A stretch of 64,000 nt of DNA from Cyanophora paradoxa (Eukaryota; Glaucocystophyceae; Cyanophorales; Cyanophoraceae), in the NCBI GenBank assembly GCA_004431415.1, contig QPMI01000184.1, forward strand, positions 1 to 64,000, in the 5' to 3' direction. The position numbers and the translations under genes are program-made. Positions 35,039 through 46,270 of this stretch are shown here, piece after piece (position 1 is the stretch's first letter; each line of letters begins with the position of its first letter). The notes below the pieces were generated by a model, which saw only the letters and a program-made list of their open reading frames with translations, ran no database searches and had not been told where the DNA came from.

Positions 35039-36939
35039 ATGGCGTTCTCGGGGGCTCCAGCCGCCGTCCTGGCGCAGCAGAGCAGCCTCCGACCCGCGGC
35101 AGCTCCGAGAGCTTCCACGTGTGCCCGCGCGCCGAACCTTCATCCGCCGAGTCGGCGGCCCAGCCGACGGCCGCAGCGAGGGGGGCAGGGTAGCTTTCTT
35201 TTGTCGCGTACGTCGTTTCTGAGGCCAGTGCTGGTGCGCGAAGCGACCCCCAGCGACCCTAGCATATCTGCTAGCCGTGACGTGTCGTGCCGGTCCCGCG
35301 CCAACGCGCCTGAACCGCCTGCCTTGTCCCCTGCCAACGACTGCGCATCTAGAGCTGAGGAGTCCGTCGTTTTCTCCCGCGCGCAGCCCCCGGTGGCGCT
35401 CGGCAGCGACCGGCAGCTCCGCGCGGGAACGGGCCGGCCCGGGCCGGGGGGCGAGGCGGGGCGGATCGTGGGGCCGACGGCGGCGGAGCTCGAGCCGCCG
35501 CGGGGGGAGGGGGACCCCGAGCGGGCCGTGCTGCCCCTCTTCCCCCTCTCCTCCCGGGTCGTCCTGCCCCTCGAGGAGCAGCGCCTGCCCCTCCACATCT
35601 TCGAGCCCAGGCGCCCGCCGCCACACCGCACCCGAGCCCACCCGACGCTGAGGCCCCGGGGCCGGGCAGGTACCGGCTGATGTTCGGGGAGCTGCTGGGG
35701 GAGCCGGGGCCGCGGGAGGAGCCGGAGCGCTCGCTGGACTCGCTCAGCGAGCTGCCGGAGCGCATCGCCGAGGCCCGGGAGCGCGCCCGCGCCCGCGCCG
35801 AGCGCGAGGCGAGCGAGGAGCTCGCCTGGATGGACTTCGACGAGGCCGGCGCGGAGGCCGGCGCGGCGGCGGAGGCGGCGGGCGCCCCGCTGGACGAGGG
35901 CCCCGGCCCCGCCTTCGGATGCATATGGCGCGCCCCGCCCGCCCCCGCCCCAGAGCCCGCGGCCCCGCCGTCCGCTCACGCGGCGGCGGCGGCGGCGCAG
36001 GCACGACACGGCGAACCAGCGGATGTGCCGCGTGGGCACCAGCTGCGAGATCACGCGGCACCGCCGCACCCCGGACGGGTGGGTGCCCCTCAAGCCCTGC
36101 TCGAAGGCCAAACTTCGGGTACCCCGTGCCTTTCCTGAGTCCTGTACCCCTCGCCAGGCGCCTCCTGCTCGACAGCGCCCCGCGGCGGCGCTTCCGCGTC
36201 ACACGCGTCCTCCAGGAGCTCCCGTTCATCAAGGTACCCCCCTTTACCCACTACATGTACCCCCGGGAGCGAGCCGTGGTATGCGCAGGCGGAGGTTGAG
36301 TGGCTGGAGGACCGCGAGCCGGAATCAGTCGCCGAGTCCCTCGCGATCGCTGCCAAGGAGCGCGAGGCGCGTCCGCCGTATCCCCCTCCGGGCTCCGTCC
36401 CCCCCTGATCGCCGCGGGGTACAGGCGCTGGAGGCGATGCGGGACATCGTGGAGATCAGCCGGCGGCTGTACGACTGCGGGGAGGGCGGGGGCGGCGGGG
36501 ACGACGACTGCGAGCTGCAGGAGGACCTCGTCGACGGGTACATGACCCTCGACGTCGCCAAGTGGGCCCCCGGCTCCGCCTGGGCCGAGGTGCGCCATCG
36601 CGAGCGCGGGCCTCCTGGGCGCCCCGGCCGGGCCGCGGTTCGAGGCGGGGCGCAGCTGCGGGGGATGCGGGGGGTGCGGCGCCACGAGGCGCTCTCCTTC
36701 GCCCTCTGCGGCCTCCTCGAGCTCCCCCTCGACGAGCAGCAGGCGATGCTGCAGATCGCGGACGTCGGCAGGCGCCTGGGCTTCATCGAGGTCCGCGCGC
36801 CCCCGCGCCCTCTCGGGGGGAGCTCGAGCTCGAGGGGCGCCCGACGCGCCCCGCCCCGCCGTCCCGCGCGCAGCGGCACATGAGCGAGGCGCGGGCCTTC
36901 CTCGCCGCCAAGCTCTCCATCAAGGGCGCCCTCGGCTGA
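35039..36939 (+). CDS. LON substrate-binding-domain protein, probably organelle-targeted
   Basis: The N-terminus MAFSGAPAAVLAQQSSLRPA is Ala/Ser/Arg-rich over about 120 residues and lacks acidic residues early, like a plastid or mitochondrial leader. Then comes VLPLFPLSSRVVLPLEEQRL-PLHIFEPR joined to YRLMFGELL, the first part of the LON N-terminal (PUA-like) domain. An acidic insert follows (PERIAEARERARARAEREAS, WMDFDEAGAEAG). Later segments are QRMCRVGTSCEITRHRRTPD, RRFRVTRVLQELPFIK and AEVEWLEDREPESVAESLAI. The helical C-terminus reads HEALSFALCGLLELPLDEQQ-AMLQIADVGRRLGFIE and ends LSIKGALG-stop. There is no ATPase or protease domain, so this is a stand-alone LON-domain protein like those in plant plastids. 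Function of the class is poorly known. Several introns carry GTACCCC. Confidence 0.8.
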
Positions 36940-37652
36940 GGCCTAGGCCGCAGCGCACAGCGCTCCGCGTGAGCCACTCGTACCCTCCGTCTCCAACGCG
37001 CGCGCCCTTTGCGCATGCTGTAAATACTAGTATCTAGTATGGTATAGGTAGCGTCATGATAGTTTAAAAGTTTTTTTAGCTTTTCTTGCAAATTCGGCAG
37101 TGCCTATCTTGCACTTGTCGCCGACTCGGCGAGAGTCGTGAAATCGGTTTTAATTTCGAATTCGATGACCACTGGGCCAATGTGTAAATGTTGCAGTAAT
37201 TATAATATCAATAGGACTCGGGGGATCATTTGCAATACAATAACCGGCCCCCGCGGCTCACTGAGTCATGATCAGATCGCGAGGCTCGATTGATATCGAT
37301 ATCACCAGATCATGATCAGCACTCTAGATCATCGAATCTGACTCAGTGAGCCTCGGAGCTCGCCGAGTCGATCGGATATCATAGTATCGCGAATATCGAG
37401 GTCGGGGGGATCCCTTGGCCGGGGCCCGCGAATAGCTTTGCCGAAGTTTGGTAAGCAGCCGATATCGATCGCGATAATTTATTTCGCGTTCGGTACCGTA
37501 GTACCGTAGTAGTACTTATCAGAAAAAGTGCTTACTTCGCCCCAGGTACCCTTCATGATCATAAACACCGCGCACTGTGAAACACGGCTGTGCGCCACGC
37601 CGTCGCAAATTAAAACAGATCCTGATGTATCATGTACCGTAGTATCGTATTT
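36940..37652. other. Intergenic, AT-richer, palindrome-dense
   Basis: No gene is seen. It contains GATATCGATATC (37271-37282 area), GATCATGATC (37308-37318), TGACTCAGTGAG copies and GTACCGTAGTACCGTAGTAGTAC near 37492-37515. Confidence 0.5.
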
Positions 37653-37854
37653 TGTTGCCAGCCTGGTTTCCACTGAGTCGAGCCGCTCGTACCATGTACC
37701 CCAGTCAGTAGTCTCGCTGTACCCTCCGGGACCGCACCACGGCTCCCAATACAGCCCCACCACCCCTCGGGGCAATCTCGCGTGTAGCGCACGGGCTGGG
37801 AGCACAGCTGGGCAGCCACAGCACAGCAGAGCGGGCCCAACAACACCAATAATA
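37653..37854 (+). repeat. Left terminal direct repeat of the LTR-like element
   Basis: Identical or nearly so to 39469-39670, offset 1,816 bp. It is preceded by ATTT. Confidence 0.85.
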
Positions 37855-39468
37855 CCCTCGCCGCGACAGCCCCTGGCCCCGTCGACGGACGCTGCGGACG
37901 TCGATGCGCCGGTGGAGAGTCCGTGGATTCTGCATGGTGGAGAGTGCGCGCGATCGCTGGACTACGAAAAGGAGGGACGATCGGCACGGAGGCCGAATCT
38001 TCAAAAGCGGAGGGAGGAGAAGAAGATGGCGATCCCAACCGCGACCGCAGCGATGTGCTCGTCAGCAGCAGCACCGGGTGATGCCCCGCGACCGGCCCTC
38101 GCTCGCGCGCTGGACCGCGTCGGACCGTCGGGTGATTCCCGTGCCGCCTGCAGCAGCCTTGGCAGCTGGGTGATTCCAGCGTAATCCGTGCGGCCTGATC
38201 GAGAGCTGGTGCTCTTTCCACGTCGATCAGCGCAATCGCGCATCGGAGGCCGGGTGATTCCGGCATGAGCCTCGGCTTGCGTACCTCAGCGACCCAGCAC
38301 GCCGCGCTCCGCGCGCATGAGCAAGGGCGCCAAAGGCGAGCACTGTCTGTGAGTGCTGCGCGTCCCGGGAGTCCGCCCAACCAGACCGGCGCGCACATGG
38401 CCGCGATCGCCCGGACCTGCGCATACGGACTGGAGGCGGCGACCAAGCTACATCTTCACGCTGAAGATACGCTCTCTCTCGTTCTTTCCGTCGCATTAGC
38501 AGCTCGCCCCCCGAGAGTTGCTCTTAGAAGGGAACCATCTATGCGTGTCCCGCGACTCGGCTACCCATGCCAGTCGCCTTGAGAGTCTATGAGCTTTGAG
38601 AGTCTATCTTGCTTCCGACTGAGAGTCTGTCGCAACCGACTGGGAGTCCGTTCAGTCGTGACCCTTATCGCTGCCCGATGGCCCACGGATGATGTATCCG
38701 ATGCGGCGTTGCCCCTTCCAATCCCGGATGATGTATCCGATGAGTCGCATAGCCTGCTATGGCCCGTTGGAGCCCCGAAGAAAGTTGCCTCGCCGGTCCC
38801 GAGCTGCTAGCCTCCCGCCTGAGTGATGGCCCCTGCGGAAGGATGGCTCTGACCGATCCCTCTTGCTGTCTTGCTCAGATGCGGCCGCTCGCAATCGAGG
38901 CTTCAAGATGGCCCCGTGATTGCCCGAGCCGCCCCTCCCCGTCGCTGATGTGCTGTACCCCGACGTCGATGTCCCCTGGGCTCTGCCCCCTTGCATCCTT
39001 TGCCGTTCTCCATTCCTCTTTTGAGTCTTCCCATTTCCTTTCCCGTCGGGTGGTGGTTTTCTGCCTGGTCTCTTGCTGTGGGATGCAAGTGCCGGTGCCT
39101 CTCTGTATGGCCCCCAGGGTCCCATCAGTGGCTTGGCCTCTTCAGACCTCACGCCTCGCTGCTGCCCTGGATAGCGGGTTCTTTCTCATCCCTGTCCTTT
39201 CTCGTGCAGTTTCGTAGTGGCTTCATCCTTACCAGTGAGGGAGATCCCCCCCGGGTAGCTTTCACCTTACCAGTGAGGGAGATCCCTGTACCCCTCGTTC
39301 CCTTGGCGTACCCCTCGATCTTTCGGACGGCCCTTGAGAGTTGTACCCCTTCTGGCCCTTGGTTCATTGCCAGGCCTAGGCGTTTTCCGTCCCGGCCCCG
39401 ACCACGTGGGCGTAGTCGTTGCCGTTCCGATGTGGACCACGTGGACGTGGTCTTACCAGTGAGGGAGA

Positions 39469-39670
39469 TGTTGCCAGCCTGGTTTCCACTGAGTCGAGCC
39501 GCTCGTACCATGTACCCCAGTCAGTAGTCTCGCTGTACCCTCCGGGACCGCACCACGGCTCCCAATACAGCCCCACCACCCCTCGGGGCAATCTCGCGTG
39601 TAGCGCACGGGCTGGGAGCACAGCTGGGCAGCCACAGCACAGCAGAGCGGGCCCAACAACACCAATAATA
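39469..39670 (+). repeat. Right terminal direct repeat of the LTR-like element
   Basis: Second copy of the 202-bp repeat, followed by ATTT. The unit TTACCAGTGAGGGAGAT lies at 39453-39469 just before and overlapping it, and also at 39231-39247 and 39269-39285. Confidence 0.85.
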
Positions 39671-39884
39671 ATTTCGACAAATAACTCAGTACCGTAGTAC
39701 AGAATAAACCAATAAATTGCAAGTTGATCACCGAAATAGCAGGTAGCGGGGAAAAATGGCAGCGGTCATCTGGAAAGGGATCATTGCATGGGGCAAATCG
39801 AGGGGTACAGCCTAGAAAGTTGAAAGGCCTTGAGGGGAGGTCCAAGGGCATTTGCAAGGCCGCCGGGCGAGGCCGTGCCCCCGC

Positions 39885-40950
39885 TCACAGAAGCTGGCCG
39901 TGGCCCTCGCCGGGGTACACGTACAGGAAAGCCGCGCTGGCGCCGTCCTCGGCGGGGGCGAAGTCGTCCCCTCCGACGCCGTACCCCTCGGGGCCCTCCT
40001 CGAAGGCGTACCCGGCGGCCTGCAGCTCCTCGTAGTAGGCCTGCAGCTCCGCCTCGTCCGCGGAGTAGGGCGCCGCGTCGAGCTGATACTGCCCCGTCAC
40101 GTCCCTCATTTGCATGGCCCTGAGCTCCTCCGGCGTCGTGCTGTTGTACCCCCTCTCCATCGCCCCATACATCATCTTCCCGCCCTCCTTCGCGACCTGC
40201 CCCCCGGCCTGCACTGAGACACGAGGCAGCCGGGCGTCCGCGGCGCGGGGCGCCAGTGAAGACAGTACCTGGTATGTCGCAGCGTTTCCGCTTGCGAATG
40301 CCGCAACCGTTTGGTAGTGCCCCACGGGACCGAGAATCTTTGGGAGGGGCGAAGGAATTAGGCAGAGCATGCGCGTCGCTGCGCGTGCGGCGTGCACCTT
40401 TCCGGCGCCCTTCGCGGCCGCTCCGACGAGTGCTCGGGTGCCGCCTCCCTGCAGCGCCACCTGCCCCGCGGACTCCAACGCGCCTATGGGCGCCCCGTAG
40501 GCAATGGCGGTCGCAGGGATAGCCGCCATGACAGCCTTCCCATACTGCGCGCGCATCAGCCGAGGGCATGCGCCGGCTCTAGACGCGACCGTCGGACGTC
40601 GGCGGGCGTGCACGCACGTTGCCCTGTCCGGCTTCTGCGATGGCGTCGCTGACGCCGTCGCGTGCACCCATGAGAGTGCTGATGTTTCCGGCGGTGTTTG
40701 ACTTGACGCTCAGCGCTCCAGCGCCAACCCCAACCACGGTTTTGAACGCCTTCTCCCCAGCCGTATCGCTGGGCAAATGTTTGCCGATCGAGTCGTTGGG
40801 GTTCATGGCAATACTGGAGGCGAGCTCGACCCCGCCGGCGATAGTGAGGCCCGTCCCGACCTTAGCGAGCGTCGCCCCGTGTTTGACCGCCATTGTGCCA
40901 ACCCGCGCCGTGATCCTTGGGGCAACGGCCCTGCCTACAGTGGACAGCAT
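39885..40950 (-). CDS. Unrecognised Ala/Gly-rich protein, two exons
   Basis: Exon 1 starts MLSTVGRAVAPRITARVGTM and includes GLTIAGGVELASSIAMNPND and FKTVVGVGAGALSVKSNTAG. A GT-AG intron (donor GTGCGTG, acceptor GCGCGCAG) joins EAGQGN to YGKAVMAAIPATAIAYGAPI and the rest. The C-terminus is acidic and Tyr-rich (EEGPEGYGVGGDDFAPAEDG) and ends GQLL-stop. The Ala/Gly-rich segments could be membrane-active helices, but none is a clear 20-residue hydrophobic span. Composition is less GC-biased than in most neighbours, with more Asn, Lys and Thr. I do not recognise the family. A second intron near 40270 is possible. Its position next to the LTR-like element leaves open a mobile or viral origin. Confidence 0.5.
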
Positions 40951-41452
40951 GGCTGCGATCTTAGCTTTGAACGAGACGGGCTCAGTTGCGGCGGTTGGAT
41001 CTGGGAGCGGTCGCGGCGGCCGGTTACGTCAAACCTGAGCCGACGGCTGTACCCCGCCTCTGATGAAAGAGGGCTTGCCGCGGCGATTCGGATCCGGAAT
41101 TCAAAGCTATTTAAGATTAAGGATCCGCTGCTGCATGCGCGCATGAGCAGCGCTGCATAGCGGGCCAAAGTCTGCAGCTGAGGGCTCACGCTAACGAGCT
41201 CCGGGGCCCGGCGCGGGCTCGCCGTGCGGGGCACAGATCACATCGAGCGCGGTTGAACAGCATGGATGCGAATAGAATAAATCTACTAATAATAACATAA
41301 AGCGCAGGAGACGTACAATTGGTCGGGGGCGACTGGTGTCGGGACTGACACGGCGGCCCTCGACCAAGCTGGAAGGGGAAGTGGGGGACGGAGGGCGGCG
41401 GGAGGCTCGGCGAAGGGTGCATGTACACGTGGAGGCTCGGAGAAGAGTGGGC
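40951..41452. other. Intergenic, no gene seen
   Basis: This is the upstream region of the Ala/Gly-rich gene and the 3' region of the CAX gene. An AT-rich patch (TAATAATAACATAAAG near 41288) could be 3' UTR or poly(A)-signal territory for CAX. Confidence 0.35.
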
Positions 41453-44122
41453 CTAGACGGGGTGGAAGAAGAAGCAGATGGAGATGATGAGGTAGGCGCC
41501 GATGAGCATGACCCCCTCCAGCCAGTCCGTCTGCGGGGCGGTCACTCGGGGCGGCGGCGGGGGCTCGGGGCGGGCGGGGGGCGGGCCTGGCCGTCGTTGT
41601 CGATCATGAAGACGAGGAGGGCGGAGGAGATGAGGGTCGTCGTCAGCTCGAGGCCGAAGTCCAGGCCCAGCGGCTTCCCTGCGCGCCGACCCGCCTGAGC
41701 CGGCAAGCGGCGCCGCAGCCGCAATAAAAACGATCCCCGCACCCATGATCCACGCGATGATCACGAGGGCGGGGATGACCGACATCGCGATCTGCGCGGG
41801 CGCGTGAGGAGGCGGAGGAGGAAGAGAAGGGGCGGATGGGAGGGCGGGGCGGGGCGGGGCGGGGCGGGCGGGCCTGGGTGGAGGAGCCGATGACGACGGC
41901 GAGGGCGAGGTTCATCTTGTTCTTGGCCGCCATCAGGATCGCCGTCGCGTGCTCTGCGCCGTCCTCACACCCCGCCCCGCCCCGCGCCCAGGCCGGAGCG
42001 CTCACCGGCGGCGTTGCCGACGATGGGGATCAGCTGCGCGCGTGCCGGGCGGGGCGAGTCAGGCGGGGCAGAGCGGGGCAGGGCGTGAGGGGCTCGCGCA
42101 CGATGATGCCGATGAAGGTCTGGCTCATGCCCCACTCGGCTGCGGGGGCGGGGCGGGGCGGGGCGGGTGGGCGGGGGCGCAGGGGCGGGGGCGGGGCGCG
42201 CCGCACTGGAGACGGGCTCGATGGCGCCGACCAAAAAGTTGCCGCAGAACGAGACTGGCCGAGGCGCGCCGCGTCGGACCGCGCCCGCGCTTTACCCCGG
42301 GAAGGGGGGGGGGGTACCGGTCACGGAGACGATGGCGAGGAGGGTCACCGCGGCGGAGATGGGCATCGACGGGACCTCGGGTCCCTCCTCCTCGTCGTCC
42401 TGGAGCGCGTATCCCCGTCGGGCCGCGGCCCTTGGGGCTGCGGGGAGGGTACCCGCACCTCCGCCTCGGCGTCGAACAGTTCCTTGTGGGACACGAGCTG
42501 CGGGGGCAGTTTAAAGGGGGGTACACGGCGAGAACAAGGACGGGGGTACCTGGTAGTAGAGGAATGCGAAGTAGATGAGGAGGATGACGATGGAGGAGTA
42601 GCTGGCCGGGGCGCGTCAGCGTCGGCGAAGGGTGCGGGTTGGGAGCGCGGCGGGGCGGGCGAGGGGGTACCGGGAGATCTCGAGGGACTGCTTGCGGAGG
42701 ACCTCCTCCGGGGTGTGGGCGTCCCGCCCGTGAAGGATGACCGAGGGGAGCTGCCCGCCGGCCCCACGCGCATCGGTAGCCGCCCGCAGAGCGCGGCCGG
42801 CGTTGGCGGGCACCGCACCATCACGGCGAGGATGGTGAGCATGAGGAGGGACGAGGTGGTGCCGGCCGCCTGCTTCCTGCGCGGCGGCGCACGGCGCGTC
42901 GGCGCGGCCCGCACACGCGACGCGACGCGACGAGGAAAGAGGGGAAGGGAGTGTGGCGGGGGAACAAGAAGAAGTGTCGCTAAGCGCGGCGCGGGGCCCG
43001 GGCGGGGCGAGGCCGGTCCGCTTGCGGGCGCAGGCCGCGCGCGGCGTGGAGTTCGTTGTAGCTGGTCTTCATTGACCACACAAGCCGTTTGAAGGCGAGA
43101 GTGCGGCAAGCAGATCCAGCGGGCGAAAGAAAGAGAAAAGGCAGGAAGACAGGAGGGGGCGCACGAGAAGTCCAGTGTCTTGTACTTGAAGCCGCCGACG
43201 AGGCAGGCGGTGCCGAAGACGAGGAGGAGGTTCGAGATGATTGAGCCGAGGAGGGAAGCCTTCACGACGTCGAAGAGGTCGTTCTTGAGCGCGATGATGG
43301 AGACCTGACGCGAGGCGGAGGGTGAGGAGACCACGCGGCCCTCGTCCCACAGAAAGAACGAAAGGAAAGCGCACGATGAGCTCCACAGCGTTGCCGAAGG
43401 TAGCGTTGAGCAGGCCCGCGATCTGGGGGGCAATAAGCGGCGGGCAGCGGGACAGCGGAGAATTCGAACGAGCCTGCTCATTTGTCCGCATGCCAAGTTC
43501 TTCAGTGCTCTTCCCAAGCAGGTTGGCGACTGCGCGCGCGAGGCTCAGGGACGGGGCGAGTAACGCCAGTGTGTGCGGTCCAGCGCGAATACGTGTCGAA
43601 CAGTGGCCACCCGTGGCTGATGTCATAGATTTCGAGGTTCGAAACGCACGTGGAATTATGGCGAAGAAGCTTGTCCAGAAGACCCAGATGGGGTCTAGCT
43701 CCATGAAGAAACATACGAAGGCCGCGGGAACGGATAGTAAGAGGATGTTGACTTTGTCCTGCGCGAAAGACGAGGGGACTAGTCGGCATGCGCAAGCGCG
43801 ATCGGGACCCATTCGTGCGAACCTCCACGATCGCCCCATACAGCGACGAGAAGAAGGTCGGCTCGGGCTCCGGGACTCCATGGTGGGGTTCTCCGTGACT
43901 GAGGCGGCGTGACAGCTTCAGCGCAGCCTGCTTGGTTTTCGTGAGAGTGGTGTGTAGCTTGACGGACTGGCCCTTCTTCAAGCCCGATAGCAAGCCTTGG
44001 TCCATCGCTAGCGCATCCCCCGCCTGAGGGCTGCGATCGGGGGGTACGCCGGCAGGGGCCGTTTGGCTGGCCCGCCGCGCACGGCGGCCGCTGAGATTCG
44101 ACTTCGTATGCTCGTTCATCAA
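41453..44122 (-). CDS. CAX: CAX-type Ca2+/H+ exchanger
   Basis: This is a vacuolar-type cation/proton antiporter. The minus-strand reading begins MMNEHTKSNLSGRRARRASQ with a long hydrophilic N-terminus. It then gives FFSSLYGAIVE, VNILLLSVPAAFVCFFMELD, and the first alpha-repeat IAGLLNATFGNAVELIV. Next come IALKNDLFDVVKASLLGSII-SNLLLVFGTA and GGFKYKTLDF, then helices SSLLMLTILAVMV and SSIVILLIYFAFLYYQ. An acidic loop is followed by the second alpha-repeat LIPIVGNAAGEHATAI spliced to MAAKNKMNLALAVVIGSSTQ. It ends with VIPALVIIAWIMGAG, LELTTTLISSALLVFMIDND and DWLEGVMLIGAYLIISICFF-FHPV-stop. Both GNA(V/A)E signature repeats are intact. About eleven membrane spans and many short introns fit the family. 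Metal specificity beyond Ca2+ cannot be told. Confidence 0.93.
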
Positions 44123-44399
44123 GATGCGCGCAGCAGATGCCTCCCAGCAAATCTCTGCCGCAGTGCTGTGCGCAAGAGTGGCGCAGCGCGCGGCCGCGGC
44201 GCGCGTACGCGTCGCTCACGCTCAAGCTCGAGCGCGAGCACACGTCGGTGCACTTGCGCATCCATACGTGCCGCGATCCAGTGGTTCGAAGCCGTTCCTC
44301 GACTCGGCGAGTGCTCGCGGAACGTACCAGCGCTAGCGCCAGCTCGGTCGTTCCTCGACTCGCTACGTACCAGCGCTAGCGCCAGCTCTAGATCTAGAG
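44123..44399. repeat. Intergenic with a 22-bp direct repeat
   Basis: The string CGTACCAGCGCTAGCGCCAG occurs twice between about 44322 and 44390 with a preceding TTCCTCGACTCG also repeated. Each copy contains the palindrome GCGCTAGCGC. This is upstream of CAX and may be a repeated control site. Confidence 0.5.
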
Positions 44400-46128
44400 C
44401 TACCGGCCTCCAGGCCCCCCCGCGGCGGCGACGGCGCTCGCGGCGGCGATGTGGCCGTCGTGGATTGCGCGCAGGGCGGGGATGAGATCCGCCTCGATGT
44501 CCCGCAAGCCCTCCCGCCTCCTCAGCACTTCCAGCGGCCGCCCCGCCCCAGCGAGCCAAACCTGCCGCCGCGCGCCAGTCAAGTCGGCCGCCTCGAGGGA
44601 GCGGGGGCGCGGGCCGGGCCCCCACCTCGTCCTTGCGCGTGTGCAGAAGGTTGGCGATCACGAGGTCCACCCCGTACCGCTGCAGCGCCTGCGGGGAGGC
44701 GATCGCGCCGGCGCGGGTGCTGGCGGGCCGTGCTCGGGCGGGCGGGCGGACCTGCCGCGACTTGAGCTCCAGCATCGCGATGTCCGTCTCGAGCTGCGCG
44801 GGGGGCGGGCTGAGCGGGGGAAAGAAGGCGGCGAGGCACGCGCACCTTGAAGGAGATGCAGAAGGCGCGCGGGGCCCACTCGTGGCGGATCGTCCCCAGC
44901 AGCTTCGGCACCTTCGCCAGCTGCGGGCGTCCGTGCACATCAGCGGCGGGGTACGGCTCTCGGAGGAGGGGTGGGCGGTGGGACCTGGAGCGTCAGGCCG
45001 CCGTCGCCGGACTGGATTTTGTGCTCGACCTGCAGGGGGTACGGTAAGGAGCGCAGCCGCCAGAATTAACGCATGTGGGGCGGCTCGCCATGTCCTTCCA
45101 GGGTACGTAAAAGTCTGAGACGGCCGCGGCGAGGTACAGCATCGCCGCCGGGCCCATTGGAGAGATCTGCGTACCCCTCAAATCCCGAATCGGCCCGGCT
45201 AACCCCCGCAGAACGCACGGCGGAGGCGACGGCGCGGAGGGCGTAGAGGTACTCGTGCACGCTCGTGTACGGGAGCGGGAGGAGGGTCCCGGCCCTCTTC
45301 ACCTGCGCAAGCCGCATGGGGGGTACGCCATGATGGTACGGGTACGTGCGGACCTCCGTGTACTCCTTCAGCACTCGTTCCACGCACGGCAGCTCCGACG
45401 GGGAGACTGCGGGCGAGGCGCGGGTCGGGATGCGAGCGGGATACGCGCAACGGTGCGGAAACGCGCGCACCCCCCACGGAGCCGTCAGCTTCGAACACAA
45501 GCGAGTCCAGGAGGGAGTGCGCCGTGTGCGCCAGGTGCCGGCTGCAGGGGGGCTCAGAGGATCGGAACGGCGGGTGCGCCACCGCGTCGAACCTGAACGG
45601 CGCAAGGGAGTGCCGGCGATGCAGAAAGATCACTGCGTAGCCAGCCCGAAGGAACTCTCTTCGAGTTCATTAGAGGAGCGGAGCTCGAGCGATCGCTAGC
45701 TAAGCGCGACGCGCACTCGGCGGATGCGGCGCCGCGCGTGCCGGCGCTGAAGTTGTCGAGGAACCGGACCGTGTTGCGCTCCAGCGGCACGGTCGTGCTG
45801 CAGACGCGCGGGCCGGGTCAGGAGCAATCGTTGCAGGAGCAGCTTAGCTAGAGAGGCCCCAGATCACTCCCGATTAACCAGAGGTGCCGTTGAAGTTATC
45901 TGAGCGCTCCCAAGCGCCCACAAAGCGAGCGCTCGCGCTCGGGAGCGCTCGCATGCATATGGACGCGCACCCGCCCGAGGTTACGCAGACGACGCGGCGA
46001 CCGGCCTTGCTATGCAGAGCGACGAAGGCATCAAGAGAGGCCCGGACCGCCTCGAGGTCGTCCGGCGGTGGCGTGTCGCGGAAAAAGGCGTCGACGTCGG
46101 TGTCGGAAGCGGTGCCGTCTGTCGGCAT
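44400..46128 (-). CDS. PPCS: Phosphopantothenate-cysteine ligase (PPCS)
   Basis: PPCS joins cysteine to 4'-phosphopantothenate in coenzyme A synthesis. The chosen start is [20 protein letters not shown]. The exon ends [13 protein letters not shown] and splices to [25 protein letters not shown], the nucleotide-binding motif. Then follow VIFLHR-type [36 protein letters not shown], and [19 protein letters not shown], a family signature. Next are [45 protein letters not shown] and [19 protein letters not shown]. It matches the eukaryotic monofunctional enzyme, not bacterial CoaBC, since no decarboxylase domain is attached. The C-terminal 50 residues after the core are variable. A short AUG-to-AUG gap of 142 bp separates it from RBM17. 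Confidence 0.92.
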
Positions 46129-46270
46129 CGGCGACAAAATTGCTATCAAAGAGACGTAAGAGGCGATCAGATCAAGAGCAGCGTCGCTGCCGCTGCTGCT
46201 GTGTCTCGATGATGGTTGGGTAGAGCTAACTTCGTTCGCAGCAAATCGCCGCGAGCGCAGGGGGCACAGA
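46129..46270. promoter_or_regulatory. Bidirectional promoter gap, PPCS / RBM17
   Basis: Only 142 bp separate the two divergent start codons. Sequence GTTGGGTAGAGCTAAC is present; no TATA box is recognised. Confidence 0.35.

Larger units (their letters stand above)
37653..39670. mobile_element. LTR-like element (TRIM-type, non-autonomous), 2,018 bp
   Basis: Two near-identical 202-bp direct repeats bound the element (37653-37854 and 39469-39670), each beginning TGTTGCCAGCCTGG. The outer flanks are ATTT on the left (37649-37652) and ATTT on the right (39671-39674), a 4-bp target-site duplication. A purine-rich GTGAGGGAGAT lies directly before the right repeat, in the place of a polypurine tract. 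The 1.6-kb interior has no reverse transcriptase, integrase or other pol domain. It has Lys/Arg/Gly-rich minus-strand frames (38757-39152, 39149-39511) that are vaguely nucleocapsid-like, and several short internal repeats. I therefore call it a small non-autonomous LTR element. The terminal dinucleotides are TG...TA rather than TG...CA, which leaves room for another mechanism. Confidence 0.7.

Noticed and set aside
38070-38260. CRISPR-like array of GGGTGATTCC repeats
   Set aside because: Repeats are only about 10 bp, irregularly spaced and diverged, inside an LTR-like element of a eukaryote.
38757-39217. Overlapping frames in the LTR-like element as a gag or host gene
   Set aside because: No zinc-knuckle, protease or other recognisable domain; either strand is equally open, so coding is not supported.
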